A DNA stretch of 15,257 nucleotides, taken from positions 1 to 15,257 of the forward strand of contig MLAK01001453.1 in assembly GCA_001839685.1 (NCBI GenBank), in the 5' to 3' direction. The position numbers and the translations under genes were made by a program. Within the stretch, counting starts at the first letter, position 1, and each line of letters begins with the position of its first letter. This document shows positions 7,629 to 15,257 of this stretch, one piece after another. Origin of the DNA: Tritrichomonas foetus. Taxonomy: Eukaryota; Parabasalia; Tritrichomonadida; Tritrichomonadidae. A model generated the notes under the pieces. That model ran no database searches and was not told where the DNA came from. It saw only the letters and a program-made list of their open reading frames with translations.

Positions 7629-8948
7629 TGGGCAGTTGACGAGGTGATAACTTCCGTCGATACAGCCAACACAAAACATGTTTCCATCGGCCGAGAAAGC
7701 AGAGCAGCAACCCATGGCTGGTAATGTGAAGGATCTATCATCACCTTTTGCAATATCGTAGAGTATAACTCGGTTGTCGCTTCTCATTGCGGCAAGAATT
7801 GGTGATTGTGCTGGTCTCCACTCGCAACCGACGAAAGAGTCAGTAATTGAAGAAAACTCTTTAGTCTTCTTCTCTCCAGAAAATACCGACAGGTTGCAAT
7901 CGAGAGACGATACAGCCAAAGCTGAGCGATAGCCTCTTGAGCTTTGTCTGAAGGATAAACCAGTGATTGGTCCGCCGAATCTTGCGACTGTTTCAAGTTG
8001 GCTTTCCTTATTAATACTTCTACTTGCAACTGTGCCATCTTCGAATCCAATCACCACTTTTCCTAAGTCGTTTAAGCATGCTGTGGTTGGTCTGATCATC
8101 TGTGCCTTGGAATTTGGCAAGGGGTCTTTGGAAAGGCATGAGCTCAATGAGTCGAGGTCCCATTTGAACATAGAGCCATCTGCTGCAACTGACAAAAACT
8201 GTCGCTGCACTGTGAATAGGGTGGAAACAACTTGGGCATAATGGCAAGCATTCCAGCGTTGTGTCTGAGCAACAGGGGTGTCTTGCGCACGTTTATCGAA
8301 GAGAAAAACAAGGCCGGAGATCGATCCAACAATTAATAAATCTGACGACCGTGGCACAAAATTAACTGTCGTGGGTTGTGAAGGAACACGGAGCTCGGTT
8401 GAATTTTGTGGAGTTTTCGCGTTTCTGACAGATATCACTCCTTCTCCGATGGATGCGAAATGACGGACAGCGACGGCAAAAGTGCCACCGCTCCAGTCGA
8501 TTGCCGTTGGGAATCGTCTATTGTCTGGAGGACCTGACCAAATAACTTGATAATCTGATGTCGGCCCAAATGAGATTGTCGTTTCTTCAACTTGAGCTAC
8601 CTGTGTATCTTCAGTGACATAATCGAAAGCATTCTGTGATTCGTCGTCGATTTGGATATGAACTTCTGCCTTTTTTTCGATAACAACCGGCTCGGGCACC
8701 AAATCGGCCTGTGTCGAGCGGGTATAGAGCGCGTGTTGAACAGGATTGAATGTTGTGTCTTGGTCGATTGGTCGTTCGATCGAAAGGTGTTGTTCCTTCG
8801 ATTTTTTGGATGTTTCGGGATTTACGACGGGAACTGGCTCAGGTGCCACTGTTAATTCTTTGATCGCTTCGAATTCGGCATTTCGTTTCTGAACAATTTC
8901 TTGACGTCGTTTTCTGAGTTCTTCAAGCTGTCTTTGAAGCTGTTCCAT
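7626..8948 (-). CDS. Dynein intermediate chain (cytoplasmic type), WD40 protein
   Basis: A 440-residue subunit that would link dynein heavy chains to light chains and cargo adaptors for minus-end microtubule transport. The first 32 residues form a charged helix (MEQLQRQLEELRKRRQEIVQ), matching the N-terminal helix of cytoplasmic intermediate chains that binds dynactin and NudE. Residues 33-125 are disordered-looking and include RSTQA and DTQVA, resembling LC8 light-chain sites. From about 145 a WD40 propeller follows, with diagnostic stretches such as LIVGSISGLVFLFDKR, FLSVAADGSMFKWDLDSLS, VVIGFEDGTV and GCEWRPAQSPILAA, lining up with the order of blades in metazoan DYNC1I. It is shorter than the usual 600-650 residues, mainly because the N-terminal linker is compact. 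TAA overlaps TAAA. GC content is clearly higher than in the neighbouring AT-rich genes. An axonemal intermediate chain is a less likely alternative. Confidence 0.88.
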   Translation of the reverse strand: MEQLQRQLEELRKRRQEIVQKRNAEFEAIKELTVAPEPVPVVNPETSKKSKEQHLSIERPIDQDTTFNPVQHALYTRSTQADLVPEPVVIEKKAEVHIQIDDESQNAFDYVTEDTQVAQVEETTISFGPTSDYQVIWSGPPDNRRFPTAIDWSGGTFAVAVRHFASIGEGVISVRNAKTPQNSTELRVPSQPTTVNFVPRSSDLLIVGSISGLVFLFDKRAQDTPVAQTQRWNACHYAQVVSTLFTVQRQFLSVAADGSMFKWDLDSLSSCLSKDPLPNSKAQMIRPTTACLNDLGKVVIGFEDGTVASRSINKESQLETVARFGGPITGLSFRQSSRGYRSALAVSSLDCNLSVFSGEKKTKEFSSITDSFVGCEWRPAQSPILAAMRSDNRVILYDIAKGDDRSFTLPAMGCCSAFSADGNMFCVGCIDGSYHLVNCP

Positions 8949-9294
8949 AAAAACTGAGAAACTGAGCTTTTTTTATTTTACACATAAAAAGTGACAATGT
9001 ATAAATTCGAATCTATCGTCACAATTTTAAAATATTGTTTGTTTTCATAGTCATTTATTGAATGAGATTGGACAAGCAAGCTCTGAATTTTTTATTCATT
9101 ATGGTGAACTATTCGTTTATGTATTTCGTGATGAATTACTTAGAATATTAGATTTCAATTATAAATAATATGTTTCAAATGTAAATTAGATCACAATAAA
9201 CCTGATCTTATCAGAAATAATTTAATAATTATAAAAATCTAATGTGATTCATAAATCAAAAATAAAAAAGATAAAATGAAAAATAAAAACAAAT
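8949..9294. other. Spacer, no gene supported
   Basis: A short AT-rich gap between the dynein start and the HECT ligase stop. Just before the dynein ATG the minus strand carries CTCAGTTTCTCAGTTTT, two TCA cores that could be initiators although the following G departs from consensus. Nothing else is recognisable. Confidence 0.6.
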
Positions 9295-9297
9295 TTA
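9294..9297 (-). terminator. TAAA polyadenylation signal overlapping the HECT ligase stop codon
   Basis: The TAA stop plus the next A makes TAAA, the Trichomonas-type signal, in the same arrangement as at the dynein and V-ATPase genes. Confidence 0.55.
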
Positions 9298-11457
9298 TAC
9301 CAAACCAAATCCTTCCGTGTAATGTAAAACTAATATTAACTTTTCTTTCAACTGTTCTCGAGATTGATATTTTGGAAGAAAGAACATGTTGAAACATGTG
9401 TGTGAAATAGGGAGTTTATTTTCTTTTCCGCCATTTCTAAATTTAAGTCTGATAGATTTTAATCCACCAAATGGAGCCTTATCCATTCCAGTTGTAAACC
9501 TTAAAAACTTCATTCTTAAATCTTCATTGAAGTCATTATAAAACACATCCCAGAACCAAATAATTCTTGCGCTCTTATTGGTCATTCCATCTTTATAAAT
9601 AGCTGATTCTTTTAATTCTTTCCAATTATATTCATCTTCGCCACTTACAATTACATCAAGCTCAGATGGAAGGAGCATTTTCAAGAAAGTTTTTGGACAA
9701 CTTATGAAAAATGATTTTCGAATTTGTTCAAATTCTGCTTCATAACGTTTGTTAAAAATCCAATCAATATAATCTGTGATATATTGAGTGTAATTGTCAT
9801 TATTAACTATAACACCACTCATTTTATCATTTATAGGAACTGTATGATAGTTATCAATGTTAGCATCAAAAGTTAATTCTAATGAAGAAATGTCTTGATT
9901 ATTTTTCGCCATTTCAATAATCATATCTAAACTTTGAGCCATCATTGGATCAATTTCACGTAAATCTTTCATTGTTGGTTTATATTTGGAATCTATCAAT
10001 TGAGAATAAAAGACCTTCGGGAATTTAATTGGAAGAGTAACATCATTTCCAATAGCTAAACCCAATACAAAACCTAATGCCGTATAATAAGAAACTGGAT
10101 TATTTTCTTGATTTGGATCATTATTCATTTCCTTATCTTCAGAACATGTATCTTTGAACCAGAAAAATTGGTTGTTGATTAACTTAAAAGCATTTTCTTT
10201 TATATGATCTGTCATCATTCTGAGAAGTTCTCTTTTAGGTCCACCTGCATCAATACCAGCTTCACCGATGAAAATTACTTTCATTCTACGATAAAAATCA
10301 TATGATTTCAAATGTTGAAGCTTTGATAAGGCATCATTGTAAAAACTCTCACGATGAACTTTTATACTTAATCTTCCTTCATAACCATTAAAAATTTTAT
10401 CAACTTCAGCTGCAGTTTGTAATTCTTTTATTTGACTTCGTGCAATTCTTAATCTATTTGGGAAAGAAATAACAAATGGAAAACTTGGGCAATGTTTACA
10501 ACATGATCTTGAATTAATTTCGTGATTAACAAAATCATCAATCGGAACTGGATCTTTACTTAATTGATTAATATCATAGATTAAATTTAAAGTATCAACT
10601 AAAGTTGTAACAATAATTGGCCATCCATGGGTTTGATGATACTGTGTAAATGATATATCAATAGAAGAATGGCATCCTTTAATGATCATTTTTGTTAATA
10701 ATGGTAAATTCGGAAGCCATTTGAATAGAATCGATTTAGTGAGTTCAGAAACATGACCAAGGAAACATAATATCATTCTTAAGATATTAGAGAATTGACT
10801 GGTGTAAATATTGGGCATATATAATAACAAAAGCGTTGCCCTCAGCTTATAAATATTAAAATTATCTTTTGAAATAATAGTCTGTGATATTGATTGAATT
10901 ACTTCATTCAAAATATCAGCAAATTCTAAATATTCACTTTTATATGGTGAAGAAACTTTAGTTGCAAATCTGACATTATTTGAGCGAAAATTTTGACAAT
11001 TTTTGTGCTTGATGAGAGGAGTACTTGTGTTGGTTTGACGTAGCTTTAAAAGTTGAAGAGAGGAAATTTTTTCAAAAAAATGAAAAGTGAAGTCATCATC
11101 AATCGCACAGTCATTAGCAGATATTTGATTGCTTGATGGATTTGCTAATACAATTGAAAAGAAGTCGATATTTGTCAGCAATGAAATCATTTTGAATGCT
11201 TCTTTCGAATCGATCAAATTTGAATCCGCTGAGTGAAGAACTTTTGAAGCCCATTCATTAAACATATTGACTTTCTGTACAGTGGATTCATGGTTTTGAC
11301 ACTTGTCGGCGAGCTGGCAATCGAAGGCTTCGATGTTTTCTAAATATGGTAATTTACTTGCGAGGTTTTTTTGGTTTGATGGCGAAGAGTTTTTTGTTTT
11401 TTTGGACACAAATATTTGCCGCTTATTCCCGAATAAACGCAGGGGGAAGTGTGACAT
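9295..11457 (-). CDS. HECT-domain E3 ubiquitin-protein ligase
   Basis: A 720-residue ligase that would accept ubiquitin from an E2 onto its catalytic cysteine and pass it to substrates. The HECT domain fills about residues 365-720. The N-lobe shows RRMKVIFIGEAGIDAGGPKREL and YYTALGFVLGLAIGNDVTLPI. The C-lobe has FTTGMDKAPFGGL and KLPISHTCFNMFFLPKYQSR with catalytic Cys at about 688, and the protein ends in GFGLV, typical of an intact HECT tail. Just before HECT, CKHCPSFPFVISFPNRLRIA resembles the SFCxYPFLL segment of UBE3A/HECTD2-like ligases, so I place it nearer that group than NEDD4; no C2 or WW domains are seen. Residues 1-300 are not assignable beyond being partly helical. TAA overlaps TAAA. 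The minus strand has TCATA immediately before the ATG. The substrate is unknown. Confidence 0.93.
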   Translation of the reverse strand: MSHFPLRLFGNKRQIFVSKKTKNSSPSNQKNLASKLPYLENIEAFDCQLADKCQNHESTVQKVNMFNEWASKVLHSADSNLIDSKEAFKMISLLTNIDFFSIVLANPSSNQISANDCAIDDDFTFHFFEKISSLQLLKLRQTNTSTPLIKHKNCQNFRSNNVRFATKVSSPYKSEYLEFADILNEVIQSISQTIISKDNFNIYKLRATLLLLYMPNIYTSQFSNILRMILCFLGHVSELTKSILFKWLPNLPLLTKMIIKGCHSSIDISFTQYHQTHGWPIIVTTLVDTLNLIYDINQLSKDPVPIDDFVNHEINSRSCCKHCPSFPFVISFPNRLRIARSQIKELQTAAEVDKIFNGYEGRLSIKVHRESFYNDALSKLQHLKSYDFYRRMKVIFIGEAGIDAGGPKRELLRMMTDHIKENAFKLINNQFFWFKDTCSEDKEMNNDPNQENNPVSYYTALGFVLGLAIGNDVTLPIKFPKVFYSQLIDSKYKPTMKDLREIDPMMAQSLDMIIEMAKNNQDISSLELTFDANIDNYHTVPINDKMSGVIVNNDNYTQYITDYIDWIFNKRYEAEFEQIRKSFFISCPKTFLKMLLPSELDVIVSGEDEYNWKELKESAIYKDGMTNKSARIIWFWDVFYNDFNEDLRMKFLRFTTGMDKAPFGGLKSIRLKFRNGGKENKLPISHTCFNMFFLPKYQSREQLKEKLILVLHYTEGFGLV

Positions 11458-12339
11458 TATGAAAAAATCACAAAAATTGGTTTTGAATTTGAATCATTTG
11501 GCGAATATTCAAAGAAATTGAGACAATAATCGATTTTATTTTTGATGAATTATTTTGAATGAACATTATTTAAAAGTTCTGTTGCCCTTGAAAAAGTGAT
11601 GTGAATAATCATTCAAAAAGTTAAAAGATGGTGGGAATTTGAGAATTTTTTTCAATTTCATGTAATACGAATTTAAAAAGTATATACAATTACTTTGAAA
11701 CTAATTCAAATTTATCTGAATGAAATTATAAAATTCTCAGAATTGCATCAAAAAATTAATATTCAAATAAAAAACTAAATAACTTCAAAAAATTAAATCC
11801 TCATTCTATTTCACGATGAAAAACTCTTTAGGGACCTATATTATGTGCTATTCTTCTTATCTCCATTTTGAATAATAAATAGAATAAATTGCTCTCAAAA
11901 AGATTGTGATTGGCCATATTCGAATTACTTATCAACTTTTTGAATACTCATTATTTTTTCCAAAGTTGAACTTTTTACCGTCTTTCATTCGAAATCGTAC
12001 TTCGGTGATGATTGATGCCCAACTCTAAATTAATGTAGATCATAGATTAAGAAAATTATAATAAAACCGCATCGTTTCTTTCCTTTTTTTTTGTTTGAAT
12101 TAAATCGTGAAGTTGACAAATTGATATTTCTGAGGAATTAAAATGTAGTTTTGGAAAATATTTCTTGAGTCCAAATGTGAATGTGTGAAACAATTTTGAA
12201 TTCTAGTGGGAATGTCAATAATTTGATCACTTGATAAATTTCAATTCTTCATCAATCCAATGAACTAATCATATAATAAAAGTGGCTGTGTTGATAATAG
12301 ATGATAGATTTAAATGATTGACAAAAAATGTGTTGAAAA

Positions 12340-12355
12340 ATGAAGAATTCTTCAT
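12340..12355. repeat. Perfect 16-bp palindrome
   Basis: ATGAAGAATTCTTCAT is its own reverse complement. It is the first of three perfect palindromes whose centres are about 70 bases apart. Confidence 0.85.
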
Positions 12356-12358
12356 GTG

Positions 12359-12376
12359 AACTTTAAAAATAAAGTT
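12359..12376. repeat. Short hairpin, 7-bp arms and 4-nt loop
   Basis: AACTTTA pairs with TAAAGTT across four A residues. It sits 3 bases after the preceding palindrome. Confidence 0.6.
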
Positions 12377-12409
12377 TTCTCTGTACACTCATGTTCATAA
12401 AGCAAACTT

Positions 12410-12425
12410 TGATGAAATTTCATCA
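12410..12425. repeat. Perfect 16-bp palindrome
   Basis: TGATGAAATTTCATCA is its own reverse complement and is centred 70 bases from the previous palindrome. Confidence 0.85.
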
Positions 12426-12479
12426 GAATTCTCGAATACATTTCACAAAATTTGGAATTATTCATAATTTAAACGATAT

Positions 12480-12499
12480 TAATAAAACCGGTTTTATTA
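12480..12499. repeat. Perfect 20-bp palindrome
   Basis: TAATAAAACCGGTTTTATTA is its own reverse complement, with a CCGG centre that is unusual in such AT-rich DNA. Its centre is 72 bases from that of the previous palindrome. Confidence 0.9.
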
Positions 12500-12554
12500 G
12501 ATTATAGACGTGTCAAATTACCTAAAATTATATGTAATTCAAGATAAAACCAAT

Positions 12555-12625
12555 GATCTTTTATCAATTCTCTTATGTTTGTATCTTATGCAGTTAGCTC
12601 TTCAGAATTTGATAAAAGGAAGATC
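12555..12625. repeat. Long imperfect hairpin
   Basis: Arms 12559-12571 (TTTTATCAATTCT) and 12604-12617 (AGAATTTGATAAAA) pair along 13 bases with one bulged T. GATC at 12555-12558 and 12622-12625 can extend the stem past a 4-nt bulge. The loop is 32 nt. It could fold in RNA from either strand. Confidence 0.65.
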
Positions 12626-13209
12626 AATGATTTGGCTGTGAAAACCATTCTTTTTTATCAACATTATGAAAAGTCTCAAATTAACAACAATCTTTTTAGA
12701 TGCCAATTAAAAACAATCCAAAGAATTTAACTAATGATAAAATAAACATTACAAAGCTTTCTTTATTGCTCGATTCTTGTGAATATTCACTGATTCTGAA
12801 TTACGTTCTTAAATTGAAAATTGTTTGAAAGATTCGGAATCAACTCAATTGCTTCTTCTTGAGTATCTAGGTTTATTCAAATGTAAGAGTACTATTGATT
12901 GCATAGATTGTGAGAATGATCTAATCTTCCAAAATCTTCAGGTAACGAATTGGGAAGAATAGCTCGACCTAATGTTTGAGAAAAGATAATCCAGAATCAC
13001 AAAAAGGTTACAAGGAAAAAATCGCGAAATTGTTTCAAACTAACAGAAAAAAACATGAATTCATGATAAACAACTGAATAATAATCAAAAAAGAATATTG
13101 CTGGATATTCCCTGCAACAGATGATTTTTTATTTTGTTTAATCAATTCAAGTGTCCAAATACTCGACTTTCAATCACGAGCGATAGATTTTTTTCTCTTT
13201 TTCATTTTT

Positions 13210-13211
<2 letters not shown>

Positions 13212-13258
<47 letters not shown>
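13212..13258 (+). repeat. T47 homopolymer (poly-A on the V-ATPase coding strand)
   Basis: An uninterrupted run of 47 T residues, itself embedded in a T-rich stretch from about 13187. On the coding strand of the V-ATPase gene it is poly(A), beginning 56 bases after the stop codon and directly after AATAAACT. The exact length is uncertain because long homopolymers are error-prone in sequencing. Confidence 0.9.
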
Positions 13259-13260
<2 letters not shown>

Positions 13261-13313
13261 TTTATTTTTCCATTCATTTCTTTTTTCCTTTCTCTTTAAA
13301 ATACTCAATCGAA

Positions 13314-13317
13314 TTTA
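13314..13317 (-). terminator. TAAA polyadenylation signal overlapping the V-ATPase stop codon
   Basis: The TAA stop plus the following A gives TAAA, the Trichomonas-type signal. A second TAAA lies within the following 30 bases. Confidence 0.55.
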
Positions 13318-14835
13318 CTCTTCATCCCTGTCCTCATCTCTTTGCTCGCTGTCGCCCTTCTTGCCACGTGGGAAGAATTCGTTCAGCATCTTGACGTCGA
13401 TACGCTTGAGGGCCTCTCTTGGGAGTGTACGGAGTGTCTCCCATGCAAGGTCGAGCGACTCGAAGACGTTTCTGGCCTCGTACGGGCCCTGGCGGAGGAA
13501 CTCGTTTTCGAATCTGTGGAGGAATTCAATGTGCTTCTTGTCGTCTTCTGTGAGCGACTCTTCACCGACGACGGCCTTCATGGCGAGAACGTCCTTGCCG
13601 TGGGCGTAGGAGGCGTACATCTGGTTGGAGACGGCGCCGTGGTCCTTCCTTGTGAGGCCCTCTCCGATAGCGCTCTTCATGAGACGCGAGAGGGATGGAA
13701 GGAGGTTGATTGGTGGATAGATCTGCTTGTTGTCGAGCTGACGATCGACGTAGATCTGGCCTTCTGTGATGTATCCAGTAAGATCTGGGATTGGGTGGGT
13801 GATATCGTCGGACGGCATAGTAAGGATTGGGATTTGCGTGATTGATCCTGGCCTTCCCTTAACACGGCCGGCTCTTTCGTAGATGGCGGCAAAGTCGGTA
13901 TACATGTAGCCTGGGTACGAACGACGTCCTGGAACTTCCGAGCGGGCTGTGGAAACTTCACGAAGAGCGTTGGCGTATGAAGTCATATCGGTAAGAATGG
14001 CCAAAATGTGCATTCCTTGGTCGTAGGCGAGATATTCGGCGGTTGTTAAAGCGATACGCGGTGTGATAAGTCTTTCGATTGTTGGATCGTTGGCGTGATT
14101 GAGGAAAAGAACGACGCGCTCCATAGAGCCGGATTGTTCGAAATCTTGTTGGAAATACTGGGCAGTTGATTTGTTGACACCCATAGCACCGAAAACAATG
14201 GCGAAGTTATCTGGCGATGTATCTTTGACGTCCTTTCCGCGATGTTGGACGAGACCGGCTTGACGACAGATTTGGGCAGCAATCTGGTTGTGCGGAAGAC
14301 CAGAGGCTGAGAAAATTGGAATCTTCTGACCACGAGCGATTGAATTCATAACATCGATAGCTGAGAGACCGGTTTGAATCATTTCTCTTGGATATTCACG
14401 ATTGTATGGGTTGATTGGTTGACCTTCAATATCGAGGAAGTCATCGGCAAGAACTGGTGGTCCATGATCGAGGGGTGCTCCAGAACCTGAGAAAACACGA
14501 CCAAGCATGTCGGTTGATACTGGAGTGTGTTGGGTTTGACCTGTGAATTCGATACGTGTTCGTTTAACGTCGATATCTGTTGTACCTTCGAAAACTTGAA
14601 CAACGGCTTTATCGCCTTGAACTTCGAGAACTTTACCTCTACGTTCGGTTCCATCACCAAGTGTAAGGCGGACAATTTCGGCATACTTTGGGAATTTCAC
14701 ATTATCGCAAATAACAAGTGGACCATTAACGCTTGTGACTGTGCGATATTCAATACGTGGATGAACGATATAATCACGTAAAGCGGCCTTTATGTTTTGT
14801 TGATGGACATCTCCTGCATCGGCTGATGAAGACAT
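13315..14835 (-). CDS. V-type proton ATPase subunit B
   Basis: The 506-residue non-catalytic B subunit of the V1 sector. It alternates with catalytic A subunits in the ring that hydrolyses ATP to drive proton pumping into lysosomes and other acidic compartments. Residues 25-100 are the N-terminal beta-barrel ([20 protein letters not shown]). The nucleotide-binding fold follows, with SASGLPHN (176-183) in place of a Walker A lysine, as is usual for B. Other B-type landmarks are [69 protein letters not shown] and the family signature [10 protein letters not shown] (374-383). The tail is acidic and short ([13 protein letters not shown]). Length is normal and the ORF is intact without introns. 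TAA overlaps TAAA. GC content rises from about 40% in the first codons to 55-63% in the last third, which suggests strong codon selection or conversion with a paralogue. Confidence 0.98.
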   Translation of the reverse strand: MSSSADAGDVHQQNIKAALRDYIVHPRIEYRTVTSVNGPLVICDNVKFPKYAEIVRLTLGDGTERRGKVLEVQGDKAVVQVFEGTTDIDVKRTRIEFTGQTQHTPVSTDMLGRVFSGSGAPLDHGPPVLADDFLDIEGQPINPYNREYPREMIQTGLSAIDVMNSIARGQKIPIFSASGLPHNQIAAQICRQAGLVQHRGKDVKDTSPDNFAIVFGAMGVNKSTAQYFQQDFEQSGSMERVVLFLNHANDPTIERLITPRIALTTAEYLAYDQGMHILAILTDMTSYANALREVSTARSEVPGRRSYPGYMYTDFAAIYERAGRVKGRPGSITQIPILTMPSDDITHPIPDLTGYITEGQIYVDRQLDNKQIYPPINLLPSLSRLMKSAIGEGLTRKDHGAVSNQMYASYAHGKDVLAMKAVVGEESLTEDDKKHIEFLHRFENEFLRQGPYEARNVFESLDLAWETLRTLPREALKRIDVKMLNEFFPRGKKGDSEQRDEDRDEE

Positions 14836-15102
14836 TTTTTCGAAAATATTTCTTCAGCAAAAATGGGCGATCGATAGGAATAACCGCAAAATTAATTCAA
14901 AAATCATCGGCAGCTTATCGTTCTCCATTTCACATGTTCATGATGATATGAATTTTCCTTGATACTGGCTTGCATTTGATATTTTAAAGAGATTTTCAAG
15001 AACTTTGACATCCTTCATTTGAGTTTTGTTACCAATAAAATATACCCCAAAATCGCAAACTTTTCCCCTTTCTGTTTTACAAGATATGGTTATAATTCGA
15101 CG

Positions 15103-15126
15103 AAAATCTGACAATTGTCAGATTTT
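15103..15126. repeat. Perfect 24-bp palindrome
   Basis: The half-site AAAATCTGACAA is followed directly by its exact reverse complement TTGTCAGATTTT with no spacer. It lies about 270 bases upstream of the V-ATPase ATG and about 120 bases before a possible plus-strand start, so it could serve either gene as a dimer-binding site. Confidence 0.9.
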
Positions 15127-15246
15127 TATTGATAGTTTTTTTCAATATTAAAATAACTTTTTGATTAAATTAATGTACGGTTAGAATGGATCATTTCACT
15201 TTTTATATTCTCACATATGTATATTTAATTTCTAATTTCAGACTTA

Positions 15247-15257
15247 ATGGGGAAGAA
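15247..15257 (+). CDS. Possible 5' end of a plus-strand gene, cut by window
   Basis: The last 11 bases read ATG GGG AAG AA. They are preceded by TTTCAGACTTA, which puts an initiator-like TCA 9-11 bases before the ATG, similar to the leaders of other genes here. Only Met-Gly-Lys can be read, so the product is unknown. If real, it would be divergent from the V-ATPase gene and share its 400-bp upstream region. Confidence 0.2.

Larger units (their letters stand above)
11458..13314. other. Large gene-free interval with palindromes and homopolymer
   Basis: About 1.86 kb between the HECT start and the V-ATPase stop without a supportable ORF, tRNA or other known RNA. It is strongly AT-rich. It contains a cluster of perfect palindromes and hairpins (12340-12626), shorter 12-bp palindromes (12779-12790 and 13054-13065) and a T47 run (13212-13258). 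The near-V-ATPase end is its 3' UTR; the near-HECT end is that gene's promoter region. Confidence 0.6.
14836..15257. other. Spacer upstream of V-ATPase with perfect palindrome
   Basis: It should hold the V-ATPase promoter. No clear TCAYT initiator stands next to the ATG; CCCATTTTTG about 30 bases upstream on the minus strand is the nearest candidate. It also contains a 24-bp palindrome (15103-15126) and, at the very end, a possible plus-strand gene start. No ORF of note lies fully inside. Confidence 0.5.

Noticed and set aside
7467..7724. 85-codon plus-strand open stretch overlapping the dynein gene
   Set aside because: It has no ATG start, and its second half is antisense to a confident CDS.
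11611..11945. ATTCAAAAAGTT and its reverse complement about 310 bases apart, with a related copy near 245-256
   Set aside because: It is a short A/T-rich word likely to recur by chance in this composition, and no flanking similarity was seen.
12004..12133. Box C (GTGATGA) and box D (CTGA) pair suggesting a C/D snoRNA
   Set aside because: The boxes are about 120 bases apart, no terminal stem or internal C'/D' boxes are convincing, and both motifs are short enough to arise by chance.
13134..13394. Plus-strand ORF encoding a long polyphenylalanine run
   Set aside because: It is simply the translation of the T47 homopolymer.
13342..13845. 167-codon antisense ORF across the V-ATPase gene
   Set aside because: It is a by-product of GC-rich biased codons on the opposite strand. 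The sense protein is an unambiguous V-ATPase subunit.
1..15257. Spliceosomal introns, tRNA genes, CRISPR arrays, transposases
   Set aside because: I looked for the Trichomonas-type branch/3' splice motif, tRNA A and B boxes, regularly spaced identical repeats and transposase ORFs, and found none that hold up. All five main ORFs are continuous.

Overview
The window looks like nuclear DNA of a parabasalid protist (a trichomonad such as Tritrichomonas, Trichomonas or Histomonas; the genus cannot be fixed from this sequence). The reasons are: five intronless eukaryotic genes, very AT-rich spacers, short leaders with TCA initiator-like motifs close to the ATG, a TAAA tetranucleotide overlapping the stop codon of three genes (the known Trichomonas polyadenylation-signal arrangement), and a large membrane PAS/cyclase-like receptor of a kind greatly expanded in trichomonads. 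There is no sign of bacterial operons, and no tRNA, rRNA, CRISPR or transposase.

All five clear genes lie on the minus strand, so in transcription order they run from right to left. (1) 13315-14835 encodes V-ATPase subunit B. (2) 9295-11457 encodes a HECT-type E3 ubiquitin ligase with an intact catalytic cysteine. (3) 7626-8948 encodes a short dynein intermediate chain with a WD40 propeller. (4) 6075-7109 encodes an orphan coiled-coil protein. (5) 862-5325 encodes a protein of about 1487 residues with about 11 membrane spans, a PAS domain and a C-terminal region that reads as a degenerate nucleotide-cyclase fold. A small ORF at 5582-5797 is a weak sixth candidate. The last bases may be the 5' end of a plus-strand gene that runs out of the window.

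The genes do not form one pathway. They are a co-oriented row of separately transcribed units: proton pumping, protein turnover, microtubule transport, an unknown (perhaps cytoskeletal) protein and membrane signalling. Base composition differs sharply between them. The V-ATPase and dynein genes are relatively GC-rich, as expected of well-expressed genes, whereas the receptor, HECT and coiled-coil genes are AT-rich.

The spacers hold most of the unexplained structure: a 21-bp tandem repeat just upstream of the receptor gene, a 16-bp-arm inverted repeat near the left end, a cluster of perfect palindromes about 70 bp apart at 12340-12499 followed by a long hairpin, a 47-nt homopolymer directly downstream of the V-ATPase gene, and a perfect 24-bp palindrome upstream of that gene. 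The most interesting protein-level observation is the apparent pseudo-cyclase at the end of the PAS receptor.
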